Positions 1-6,251 are shown, counted from the first letter of the stretch. The stretch is 7,319 nucleotides of DNA from Draconibacterium orientale (GCA_020718265.1 DYSM01000103.1:1750-9068); one strand, 5' to 3'. The notes: generated by a model not told the origin, from the sequence alone. Made by a program: numbers and translations.

Positions 1-61
1 AAATCCGTGATACTTGGATGTTTCGCCCTTGTTTGTAACACGGATTTTAAATCCGTGATAC
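1..61. repeat. Palindromic intergenic repeat (three AAATCCGTG-type arms), cut by window edge
   Basis: AAATCCGTGATAC occurs at 1-13 and again at 49-61. An inverted copy with one mismatch lies at 35-47. The inner pair forms CACGGATTT-T-AAATCCGTG (39-57), a perfect 9-bp palindrome around one base. The outer pair (1-13 with 35-47) could form a hairpin with a 21-nt loop. The element begins one base after the lipoprotein stop codon on the minus strand, so it lies in that gene's 3' untranslated region. No T-tract follows, so a classical terminator is not supported. Short palindromes of this kind are scattered between genes in many Bacteroidota. The left boundary is outside the window. Confidence 0.7.
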
Positions 62-62
62 A

Positions 63-578
63 TTAAAATCCGCCGTCGCACATTATTTCAGAATCGGTGG
101 TATTGATGGCTTTTGTAACTTTTCGAGCAAATTCGACTAATTTTTCGGGATTTGGGTCGTAATCAGGCTTCAATTCGGCGGTTTCTACATCGTCTTTGAA
201 ACATTTTGCAAAGTTTTCGTCTTCAAAATAAATTTTGTATTTGCTGCCTATTGCAGTTCCGCCGGTGGAAAATGTTCCGTCTTCCGGCTCCGTCGGTCCG
301 TCGTAAAACGAATAATATTCACAATAAATCAACTCGTTATCATACAAATAGCAATTTAATTCCCAACCGCCGTCGCCCATGTAAGAATCACAATAAAAGT
401 GTCGAATTTTATTGCCTTCGAGTGTAAACTTGATGTCGCCGCACGTTGTGTTGGTAATGTTTTCTGTGAAATTTTTTGCGTTTTTGATTTCATTTACAAC
501 CTTATCTGTATCCGGTTTTTCTGAGGAGCATGAAACTATAAAACCGGCAATAAATAATATAAATAGGGACTTTTTCAT
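63..578 (-). CDS. Small orphan lipoprotein, function unknown
   Basis: The product is a 171-aa predicted lipoprotein. It starts MKKSLFILFIAGFIVSCSS: two lysines, a hydrophobic stretch and the lipobox I-V-S-C, with Cys17 as the lipidation site. The reading frame stays open for 18 codons further upstream (to 632), but that extension would bury the signal peptide, so the ATG at 578 is preferred. The mature part is acidic and rich in Tyr and Asp, with six further cysteines (46, 63, 76, 86, 126, 167) that could form disulfides after export. I recognise no domain. There is no Shine-Dalgarno site; the leader is CA/A-rich. The protein would be anchored in the cell envelope, with a role that cannot be deduced. 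It lies downstream of the AraC-like gene but behind a hairpin, so co-transcription is uncertain. The CDS and lipoprotein calls are firm; function is unknown. Confidence 0.85.
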   Translation of the reverse strand: MKKSLFILFIAGFIVSCSSEKPDTDKVVNEIKNAKNFTENITNTTCGDIKFTLEGNKIRHFYCDSYMGDGGWELNCYLYDNELIYCEYYSFYDGPTEPEDGTFSTGGTAIGSKYKIYFEDENFAKCFKDDVETAELKPDYDPNPEKLVEFARKVTKAINTTDSEIMCDGGF

Positions 579-638
579 ATTGTGTGTGATATTTTGGTGC
601 GAAATAACACAGAAATTTTTACATCGAAACAAATTTTC

Positions 639-682
639 AAAAAATTGCTTGTCAAATCATCCGGAAGCTTTGGACGATTTGA
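639..682 (-). terminator. Hairpin with delayed U-tract after the AraC-like gene
   Basis: On the minus strand, about 30 nt after the AraC-like stop codon, TCAAATCGTCC pairs with GGATGATTTGA (672-682 with 652-662). This gives an 11-bp stem with one G-U pair and a 9-nt loop. Six Ts follow at 644-639, but seven bases separate them from the stem, so this is a non-ideal intrinsic terminator. It could instead be an mRNA 3'-end stabiliser or a regulatory hairpin upstream of the lipoprotein gene. Confidence 0.45.
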
Positions 683-712
683 TAAACTGCTGTAAATATC
701 TGATATTCAGTT

Positions 713-1846
713 TTATGAAGTTTGCGATTTTTTCCAAACGGAAGGTGTTTCTCCGGTGATTTGTTTAAATTGTCGGCTAAAATTTGACTGTTCGCTGAAT
801 CCGGTTTTTCGGGCAATTTCGGAAATTGTGCCGTTCGGCATGGAAATCATCATTTTTTTTGCCTCTTCGATACGCATTTCGTTTATCCACGTGTTGAAAT
901 TTCGATTTTCTTCCGAATTAATGAAACCCGACAGCGTTGTTCTGCTAACATTCAGATATTGAGCTATTTCTACAAGCGTGATGCCTTCTTTCAGAAATAT
1001 TTTTGACTCCAAAATTTTTTGTCTGTAAGCTGTCCAACTTGCTTTTTTCAAAAGTCTTTCGGGTTCAGTATCAATATGTTCGGTATCTAAAAACGCCGGC
1101 TCCAAAGTTTCGTAAATTTTATTATAATTTATGAAATTTAAAGCAAATACGATGTAATAAATTATCAATGCAGATGTTAAAACATTGTCGAACAAAATGC
1201 TCGGAACTGTTTGATATACAATGGCTAACAATCCAATTATCAAAGCAGAAACGAACGCCGGTTTAACCCAACTGAGTTTGAGTTTCGGTGTTTCGGAAAA
1301 AAAATCGGCTAATGAGTCTTGGTGTTTTCGTAACGCTTTCCGGAAAATTTTGATGTAAATAAGAATTTGATACAAATAAAATGCAAAAAACGCCAACCGA
1401 AGCAGAACCGCAGGATGATTGAAATTTGTTCTAAAAAACTGTAAATTATTGATATTCGCATCGTTATAAAAAATAAATATAACGGAATATCCTATCAGTG
1501 CCATCAAAATAACTGAAACATGAACGAGAAAAAGCCGTTTTGTGCGCCTGCCCAAGTTCGGAATCAGCAGACTTACAAGTCCGTACGTGAAAATAAGCGA
1601 CTGCGATGCCGAAACAAAAATGCCGGAAAATTTGAACAATTCCGCTTTAAAATCTTGTAACCCCCAAAAAAGCACCGCCGAATTAGCGAGTGAGAGCAAC
1701 AGATATGCCGATGCCAAAATTTTTGCCGAAAAGCTGTAGTTTTTCAAAAAATCTGCCTTCGGAATCGGGAAAACAAGCAAAATTAAGCCCAAAATTCCGC
1801 TTGAGATAATAAATATTAGGTTTATGATTACGTAAACTAAATCCAT
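713..1846 (-). CDS. Seven-helix membrane protein with C-terminal AraC-type DNA-binding domain
   Basis: This 377-aa protein combines a membrane sensor-like half with a transcription factor half. Hydrophobic segments lie near residues 3-25, 41-62, 74-95, 106-127, 147-168, 195-213 and 222-242, suggesting seven membrane spans. A charged linker follows, then an AraC/XylS double helix-turn-helix at about 285-375. The first helix-turn-helix includes TLVEIAQYLNVSRTTLSGFI. The second includes TISEIARKTGFSEQSNFSR followed by the family-typical F-K-x-x-x-G-x-x-P end. The architecture is common in Bacteroidota, where the ligand is usually unknown. It presumably senses a membrane-associated or extracellular cue and binds DNA while membrane-bound. 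It lies 43 bp downstream of the radical SAM gene on the same strand, so the two may be co-transcribed, but it also has its own promoter-like box. The ATG at 1846 begins directly with the first membrane span. Target genes cannot be read from the sequence. Confidence 0.9.
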   Translation of the reverse strand: MDLVYVIINLIFIISSGILGLILLVFPIPKADFLKNYSFSAKILASAYLLLSLANSAVLFWGLQDFKAELFKFSGIFVSASQSLIFTYGLVSLLIPNLGRRTKRLFLVHVSVILMALIGYSVIFIFYNDANINNLQFFRTNFNHPAVLLRLAFFAFYLYQILIYIKIFRKALRKHQDSLADFFSETPKLKLSWVKPAFVSALIIGLLAIVYQTVPSILFDNVLTSALIIYYIVFALNFINYNKIYETLEPAFLDTEHIDTEPERLLKKASWTAYRQKILESKIFLKEGITLVEIAQYLNVSRTTLSGFINSEENRNFNTWINEMRIEEAKKMMISMPNGTISEIARKTGFSEQSNFSRQFKQITGETPSVWKKSQTS

Positions 1847-1865
1847 TGTCTGAGCAAATAAGCGA

Positions 1866-1873
1866 CAAATATA
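1866..1873 (-). promoter_or_regulatory. Bacteroidota-type -7 box (TATATTTG) for the AraC-like gene
   Basis: On the minus strand TATATTTG matches the Bacteroidota -7 consensus TAnnTTTG exactly. A weak -33-like TCTG lies 17 nt upstream, inside the end of the radical SAM gene. Transcription would start some 10-15 nt before the ATG at 1846. It would let the regulator be made independently of the radical SAM gene. This is a sequence match only. Confidence 0.45.
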
Positions 1874-1889
1874 GATTTTTTTTCTGTTT

Positions 1890-2897
1890 TCAGACAGAAC
1901 AATCGGGGTCTTTTTTTAAATACGAACCGAGTTTGGCGTAAGCTAAGCAGCGCAAACCGCCCGCGCAGGTGCTTTTGTAAAAACAAGCACGGCACGATTC
2001 GTCGAGCTGTTCCAAATCGTGTAAATCTTTAATTTTGTGTTGATTATCAAATATTTGCAAGATGTTTTCGGAACTCATATTTCCGATTTCAATAGGCAAA
2101 CGTCTGCACGGAAAAACCGTTCCGTCGGGCATAACCGTGAGCAACGACACGCCGGCTTTGCATTTGTAGGGCACGCCGCCCGAAATCAAAAATTGCAGTG
2201 CGCGTTCGGCAGACACAATTGTTTTGGAAAATGGATGTAAACGCTTATTTTTCTGCTCGTTACGAATTATTTGAAAATATTCGGCGGCTTGTTCGGGTGT
2301 CAGCGTGAGGTCGTCTTTGGGTTTAATGGGCAAATAGCGGTCTGTCCAAACTTTGTGGATTTTTAGTTTTCGAGCAATTTGTACAACTTGCGGCAATTGC
2401 TTGTAGTTCTGTGCATTAGCAGTAAATGAAATCATAACCGGAATGCCAAGTTTTTTGTAAGTCGCCGCTGCTTTTTTTACATCGTCAAACGAACCTTTGC
2501 CGCGAATTTGGTCGTTCATCTCTGCGTTTCCTTCTAAACTCAATTGAATAAACGATGGGCGTAACTGTCTTAAAATCTGTAATTTAGAATCGCGTAGGAG
2601 ATAGCCGTTGGTAAGAATACCGAACGAAAGTTTTGGAATTTTTCGCGCTTCGGTCAATATTTCGGTAAAGTTCTGTAAAGTAAACGGTTCGCCGCCCGTA
2701 AAGTTGATGTGCAAGCGCATTTCCGTTTCGTTTCGTTCGGACAACGTTTCTATAAATTTCTGAAATTGAGCTAAATACGCACTTGCTGTTTCGGTCGAAA
2801 TTCCGTTATCTGCATAACTGCTCTGGTAACAATGTTTGCATCTGTAATTGCACGCATCTGTCAAATGCCATTGAATATTGAAAATCGAATTTGTCAA
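1890..2897 (-). CDS. Radical SAM/SPASM-domain protein, probable peptide or protein modification enzyme
   Basis: This 335-aa cytosolic protein carries the radical SAM cluster motif C16-x3-C20-x2-C23, inside ACNYRCKHCYQ. GGE at 68-70 is the SAM-binding motif. The C-terminal SPASM region follows C246-x12-G259-x4-C264, then C302-x2-C305-x5-C311-x5-C317 and C333, enough cysteines for auxiliary Fe-S clusters. In the usual SPASM pattern the fourth-block spacing is Cx3C. Here position 315 is Leu and the cysteine falls at 317 (CAGGLRC). SPASM enzymes generally modify peptides (thioether crosslinks, PQQ-type maturation) or activate sulfatases; the substrate here is unknown. The IQWHLTDACNYRCKHCYQ opening recalls families linked to Cys-rich peptides, but I could not confirm a subfamily. 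The start must be TTG at 2897: the frame has a TAA eight codons further up and no ATG before residue 60. No precursor peptide is seen nearby. The AraC-like gene follows after 43 bp. Confidence 0.88.
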   Translation of the reverse strand: MTNSIFNIQWHLTDACNYRCKHCYQSSYADNGISTETASAYLAQFQKFIETLSERNETEMRLHINFTGGEPFTLQNFTEILTEARKIPKLSFGILTNGYLLRDSKLQILRQLRPSFIQLSLEGNAEMNDQIRGKGSFDDVKKAAATYKKLGIPVMISFTANAQNYKQLPQVVQIARKLKIHKVWTDRYLPIKPKDDLTLTPEQAAEYFQIIRNEQKNKRLHPFSKTIVSAERALQFLISGGVPYKCKAGVSLLTVMPDGTVFPCRRLPIEIGNMSSENILQIFDNQHKIKDLHDLEQLDESCRACFYKSTCAGGLRCLAYAKLGSYLKKDPDCSV

Positions 2898-2991
2898 TTT
2901 GATGATGTGTTGAAGTGATAATTACTGTCTAATTGGGCTTATTTGCAATTGAAAAAATACTTCTATATTGAAAATGCTTAGAATTTTAACG

Positions 2992-3015
2992 TTGCGACTT
3001 TGTGTCTTTGTGGTT
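2992..3015. repeat. Three 8-nt tandem units (TTGCGACT-TTGTGTCT-TTGTGGTT)
   Basis: Three imperfect units of the form TTGYGNYT follow each other without gaps. Strings of the type CTTTGCGTCTTTGTGG are frequent between genes in Bacteroidota genomes, and this looks like a short, decayed member. It is most likely non-coding. A regulatory role is not indicated. Confidence 0.45.
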
Positions 3016-3052
3016 TTAAGTATTGGTTATCAATTTATTAGAAGTAAACAAA

Positions 3053-3064
3053 ATATGCGCATAT
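3053..3064. repeat. 12-bp perfect palindrome ATATGCGCATAT
   Basis: The palindrome sits in an AT-rich intergenic region about 155 bp upstream of the radical SAM start. It could be a protein-binding dyad, but it is short and chance is a real possibility. Confidence 0.3.
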
Positions 3065-3120
3065 AGTTTTGCAAATACTTTTGAAATACGGTAGAAATTC
3101 TATTGAAACTAAAGAACAAT

Positions 3121-3231
3121 AAATGACTACTTTTTGACTATTGAATGACAACTGTATGACAAAACATTATAGTAGAAAAATGTTCATAATCTACTTAAAA
3201 TTAATTATTTACACATTTTCTTTCAAACATT
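3121..3231 (-). repeat. Dispersed two-box intergenic element, copy 1, with 11-bp TGAC array
   Basis: Read on the minus strand, this element starts at the Crp-like stop codon with a box at 3231-3206 containing AAGAAAATGTGTAAATA. A 45-nt AT-rich spacer follows, then an array in which TGAC occurs on the plus strand at 3124, 3135, 3146 and 3157, exactly 11 bp apart. The second copy at 7216-7319 matches the box at 24 of 26 positions and the array core at 22 of 25. Its spacer is of identical length but only about 56% alike. I do not recognise the family. It encodes no plausible peptide. Confidence 0.8.
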
Positions 3232-3916
3232 ATTTATGCAATTTATCTTCATATTGCAAGAAAGACGCAAGTTCACGCTTATTTAGAATTTTATACTCTT
3301 TCCGATTGATTTCTATATAGTTATCGTCGGCTAACTGCTTAATACAACGCGCCAACGACGGACGCGCGACCCCAAACAAATCTGCCAGTTCACTTTGAGT
3401 TTGTTTAATAATCAATGTGTCCGAATTTTGTTCTGATGCAGTTTTCAGCAAAAAATAGGCGAGTTTACCTTTTATGGTTTGAAACGAGAAAAATTTTAAT
3501 TTTTCGGTCAAATATTGTGCACGCGTCGAAATCATGTCCAGATAATTCGACAAAAATTGCTGACTCAAGTTGAACATTTTTAAGACAGACGATTTTGGTA
3601 TTCTCAGAATCGTAACGTCCTCTTGAGCAGTGATATCCACAGGATAAAATTGTTCGTCGCCGAATAAAAAAGCTGAAGCCAAACTTTCAGGCGCATGAAG
3701 TTCGGAAATTTTCACCGAACTGCCGCTTAGTTTGGTCATTTCGGCAATTACTACGCCTTTTGTTAAAATCAGTAACTTGTCGCAAGGTGCTGATTGATAT
3801 TCAATTAGCTGATGTTTTTCGTACTTCAACACCCGATAATGAACCGCCGAAAGTAAGGTTTGAATATCTTCAGGCTTAATATTTTTGAACAATTTACATT
3901 TTTCTAACAATTTCAT
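3230..3916 (-). CDS. Crp/Fnr-family transcriptional regulator
   Basis: This 228-aa regulator has an N-terminal cyclic-nucleotide-binding-type beta-barrel (about 1-115), a long dimerisation helix (about 115-140), and a C-terminal winged helix-turn-helix. The recognition region is around 172-201 (SELADLFGVARPSLARCIKQL). The barrel lacks the Gly-Glu and Arg-Ala phosphate-binding signature of cAMP-responsive Crp; the equivalent stretch reads APESLASAFLFG. Only three cysteines are present (7, 45, 191), not the N-terminal cluster of oxygen-sensing Fnr. Its signal is therefore unknown, and a gas, redox or heme ligand is possible. It starts at ATG 3916, divergent from the acyl-CoA synthetase with 187 bp between the two ATGs. 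This makes regulation of that gene, or autoregulation, a reasonable inference. Its stop codon touches the dispersed repeat. The family assignment is secure; ligand and targets are not. Confidence 0.92.
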   Translation of the reverse strand: MKLLEKCKLFKNIKPEDIQTLLSAVHYRVLKYEKHQLIEYQSAPCDKLLILTKGVVIAEMTKLSGSSVKISELHAPESLASAFLFGDEQFYPVDITAQEDVTILRIPKSSVLKMFNLSQQFLSNYLDMISTRAQYLTEKLKFFSFQTIKGKLAYFLLKTASEQNSDTLIIKQTQSELADLFGVARPSLARCIKQLADDNYIEINRKEYKILNKRELASFLQYEDKLHK

Positions 3917-3995
3917 AACTGCTTTTTTACAAAAGTCAGATTTTTTTTTTGAAAATAAAAATGAAATTTGTAGTTATTTTTTGCAAAGATTATTC

Positions 3996-4003
3996 TACTT
4001 TTG
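3996..4003 (+). promoter_or_regulatory. Bacteroidota-type -7 box (TACTTTTG) for the acyl-CoA synthetase
   Basis: TACTTTTG fits TAnnTTTG exactly. A -33 TTTG at the usual 19-21 nt distance is not obvious, which lowers confidence. A start near 4010 would give a leader of about 95 nt that includes the TTTGC-ACC-GCAAA dyad and the whole 24-bp tandem repeat. Confidence 0.45.
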
Positions 4004-4034
4004 AGATAAACTATCAAAATTTTTGCACCGCAAA
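4001..4034. promoter_or_regulatory. Candidate operator dyads between the divergent crp-like and synthetase genes
   Basis: Two weak dyads lie just after the -7 box. TTGA at 4001-4004 faces TCAA at 4014-4017 across 9 bp, wider than the 4-bp gap of Fnr sites. TTTGC at 4022-4026 faces GCAAA at 4030-4034 across ACC. Their position at the presumed transcription start would suit a repressor, and the divergent Crp-like protein is the natural candidate. The arms are short, so chance cannot be excluded. Confidence 0.2.
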
Positions 4035-4050
4035 TTTTTTTTCTTTTAGA

Positions 4051-4098
4051 ATCAAATCAACACATTAACACATCATCAAATCAACACATCAACACATC
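4051..4098 (+). repeat. 24-bp tandem repeat in the leader of the acyl-CoA synthetase gene
   Basis: The units at 4051-4074 and 4075-4098 differ at a single position (T4066 against C4090). Each begins ATCAAATCAACACAT and ends AACACATC. The unit contains no G, and the second copy ends five bases before the ATG at 4104. Such a leader would be unstructured and might help ribosome loading in a phylum that rarely uses Shine-Dalgarno pairing. It could equally be a slippage-prone micro-repeat. A 15-nt part, AACACATCATCAAAT (4067-4081, across the unit junction), recurs directly before the radical SAM start on the minus strand (2911-2897). Confidence 0.85.
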
Positions 4099-4103
4099 AA
4101 AAT

Positions 4104-6167
4104 ATGCTTAATCAACAGATTATCAACCCGAAAAGCATCGCCGTAATTGGCGCATCCGACGATATTCAGAAACCGGGCGGAAAAATTTTGCACAATTTGA
4201 TTCAATATAATTTTGCAGGAAAACTTTATGCTCAAAACCCGAAAGCCGATGAAATTCAGGCAATTAAATGTTACCGTAACCTAACTGATTTGCCCAAAAC
4301 AGAATTAGCAATTTTGGCTGTGGCTGCGAAATTTTGCACCGAAGCAGTTAGAATTTTATGCGAAGAAAAAGGAACGAAAGCGTTCATCATTATATCCGCC
4401 GGATTTAGCGAAACGAGTGAAGAAGGCGCACGTATCGAACATGAAATCAGAGATTTAGTTGATATGCACAACGCCGTTTTGATTGGTCCGAACGGCATCG
4501 GCGTGCTGACACCGAACTATGCGGGCGTGTTCACGTCGCCTGTGCCGAAATTGCATCCGCAAGGTGTCGATTTTATTTCGGGTTCCGGAGCTACTGCCGT
4601 GTTTATCATGGACTTAGGTATTCCGAACGGCTTGCGTTTTGCTAACGTTTTTTCGGTCGGGAACAGTGCGCAAATCGGCGTGGAAGAAATTCTCGAACAC
4701 ATGGATGAAACGTTTGATTATCAGACATCTCCGCGTGTAAAAATGCTGTATTTGGAACAAATTCGAAATCCCGAAAAATTGCTCAAACATGCGCGTTCGT
4801 TGGTTCAAAAAGGTTGTCGAATCGCGGCGGTCAAATCGGGCAGTTCGGATGCCGGAAGTCGCGCGGCATCGTCTCACACGGGCGCGCTCGCAAGTTCGGA
4901 TGTTGCTGTGGACGCATTGTTTCGCAAAGCCGGAATTGTGCGTTGCGCAAGCCGTCAGGAACTCGTAACTGTCTCGGCTGCATTTACTTATCCTGAAATT
5001 TCGGGCAAACGCATCGGCATTATCACACATGCGGGCGGACCTGCGGTGATGCTCACGGATGCGCTTGAAAAAGGCGGTTTGGAAGTCCCGAAAATATCGA
5101 ATCCGACTGCAAATGAGCTTCTTGCAAAATTATACGCCGGCTCATCGGTTGCCAATCCGATTGATTTTCTCGCGACAGGTACGGGCGAACAATTGTCAGA
5201 AATTATTGACTTTTGCAACAATTCCTTCGACGAACTTGACGCAATGATTGTAATTTTCGGAACGCCGGGTTTGACAAAAATTTTTGATGTGTACGATATT
5301 TTAGAACAAAGAATAAGAACGTCGCGCAAACCAATTTTTCCGGTATTGCCTTCTATTACAGAAGCTTCCGAAGAAATTAAAGCATTTACCGACAAAGGTT
5401 TATGCTTTTTTCCTGAAGAAGTTTTGTTGGCAAATGCGTTATCTAAAATCTATTTTACTCCAAAACCGGAAATCAGTCAAACTATTGATTTTAAATTAGA
5501 TACAAATTTTATACAACTTAGAAATTTCCCAAAAAATTCAGGTTGGCAAACGCCGGAAAACGTCCAAAAATTTTTGGATGCCGCCGAAATTCCTCGTGCG
5601 CACGAAGTTGTCGTTTCAAACGAAGATGAAGCAGTTATTGCAATAGAAAAAGTTTCTTATCCGCTGGTAATGAAGGTTATAGGACCATTGCACAAATCAG
5701 ATGTCGGCGGTGTGGTTTTAAATGTAAATTCGGAAGCGCAAGTGCGGTCGGAGTTTAGGCGCATGATGCAAATTGCTGAGGCAAAGGGTGTTCTGATACA
5801 ACCGATGCTCTCCGGTTTGGAACTTTTTGTTGGCGTAAAACGCGAAAAACCGTTCGGGCATTTGATTTTTGTCGGGCTTGGCGGAATTTACATAGAAGTG
5901 CTGAAAGATGTGGCTTCGGAACTTGCGCCGATTTCAAGAACTGAAGCGGAAAGAATGCTTAAATCGCTGAAATCCTTTGCATTACTCAAAGGCGTTCGCG
6001 GGCAGAAAGGCGTAAATATCGACATGTTTATCGACATTATTTTGCGCGTTTCGGCGCTTGTGCAAGCTGTTCCGGAAATTGAAGAAATGGACATCAATCC
6101 CTTGTCGGGCATGCCGGAGCGCATAATGGCAGTTGATGCGAGAATTTTTTTGAGTCAAGATTTTTAA
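4104..6167 (+). CDS. Acetate/acyl-CoA ligase (ADP-forming), fused alpha and beta subunits
   Basis: This 687-aa cytosolic enzyme converts acyl-CoA + ADP + phosphate to acid + CoA + ATP, a substrate-level ATP step of acetate-forming fermentation. Acetyl-CoA is the default substrate; branched or aryl acyl-CoAs are possible. Residues 1-135 form the CoA-binding Rossmann domain (IAVIGASDD at 12-20). Residues 150-450 hold the two succinyl-CoA-ligase-like domains. Motif SSHTGAL places the presumed phosphorylated catalytic histidine at His258. Residues 470-687 form the ATP-grasp domain, with MKV at 523-525, HKSDVGG at 530-536, VGLGGIYIEVLKDVAS from 590 and DINPL at 663-667. Length and order match the single-chain form of the NDP-forming acyl-CoA synthetase family. 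The ATG at 4104 fits the protein start and follows a CA-rich leader. It is divergent from the Crp-like regulator. The call is strong; substrate range is not determined. Confidence 0.95.
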   Translation: MLNQQIINPKSIAVIGASDDIQKPGGKILHNLIQYNFAGKLYAQNPKADEIQAIKCYRNLTDLPKTELAILAVAAKFCTEAVRILCEEKGTKAFIIISAGFSETSEEGARIEHEIRDLVDMHNAVLIGPNGIGVLTPNYAGVFTSPVPKLHPQGVDFISGSGATAVFIMDLGIPNGLRFANVFSVGNSAQIGVEEILEHMDETFDYQTSPRVKMLYLEQIRNPEKLLKHARSLVQKGCRIAAVKSGSSDAGSRAASSHTGALASSDVAVDALFRKAGIVRCASRQELVTVSAAFTYPEISGKRIGIITHAGGPAVMLTDALEKGGLEVPKISNPTANELLAKLYAGSSVANPIDFLATGTGEQLSEIIDFCNNSFDELDAMIVIFGTPGLTKIFDVYDILEQRIRTSRKPIFPVLPSITEASEEIKAFTDKGLCFFPEEVLLANALSKIYFTPKPEISQTIDFKLDTNFIQLRNFPKNSGWQTPENVQKFLDAAEIPRAHEVVVSNEDEAVIAIEKVSYPLVMKVIGPLHKSDVGGVVLNVNSEAQVRSEFRRMMQIAEAKGVLIQPMLSGLELFVGVKREKPFGHLIFVGLGGIYIEVLKDVASELAPISRTEAERMLKSLKSFALLKGVRGQKGVNIDMFIDIILRVSALVQAVPEIEEMDINPLSGMPERIMAVDARIFLSQDF

Positions 6168-6190
6168 GATTGGAAAGAATCGTTTTCAAA

Positions 6191-6222
6191 TTTCGAGTTT
6201 CAAAAAAAAAAACGTATCTTTG
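6191..6222 (+). promoter_or_regulatory. Bacteroidota-type promoter for the TIGR04222-like gene
   Basis: TATCTTTG at 6215-6222 matches TAnnTTTG exactly. TTTC at 6191-6194, 20 nt upstream, is one base from the -33 TTTG consensus. Transcription would begin near 6229, leaving a leader of roughly 20 nt before the ATG at 6252. This indicates that the gene need not be co-transcribed with the synthetase, which ends at 6167. Confidence 0.6.
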
Positions 6223-6251
6223 AAGCATAAATCTGTCATAAACTAAATATT

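Larger units (their letters stand above)
2898..3229. other. Gene-free 332-bp intergenic stretch with repeats
   Basis: The stretch separates the radical SAM gene from the Crp-like gene, both on the minus strand. The best plus-strand open frame, 2974-3066 (30 codons), runs through a simple repeat and is not credible as a gene. On the minus strand TATTTTTT at 2952-2959 could be a poor -7 box for the radical SAM gene, leaving a leader of about 50 nt. I see no Cys/Gly-rich peptide frame that could be the enzyme's substrate. The stretch also holds an 8-nt tandem repeat, a 12-bp palindrome and the first dispersed element, listed separately. Confidence 0.7.

Noticed and set aside
579..632. 18-codon upstream extension of the lipoprotein frame
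   Set aside because: It would place the signal peptide and lipobox internally; the ATG at 578 gives a standard lipoprotein start.
695..707. AATATC-T-GATATT palindrome just after the AraC-like stop
   Set aside because: It has short AT-only arms around a single base, easily expected by chance in this composition; the nearby 11-bp stem is the better terminator candidate.
2974..3066. 30-codon plus-strand frame starting MLRILTLRLCVFVV
   Set aside because: It translates straight through the 8-nt repeat and the ATATGCGCATAT palindrome, with no promoter or sign of conservation. Its hydrophobic look comes from T-rich DNA.
3121..3167. CRISPR interpretation of the TGAC repeats
   Set aside because: Units are 11 bp with no separate spacers and no cas genes are present; the period is far shorter than any CRISPR repeat-spacer unit.
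4614..5030. 138-codon minus-strand frame inside the acyl-CoA ligase gene
   Set aside because: It is antisense to a well-conserved enzyme and shows no recognisable domain; it is a shadow of the ligase codons.
4988..5395. 135-codon minus-strand frame inside the acyl-CoA ligase gene
   Set aside because: It is also antisense to conserved coding sequence, with no independent start signals.
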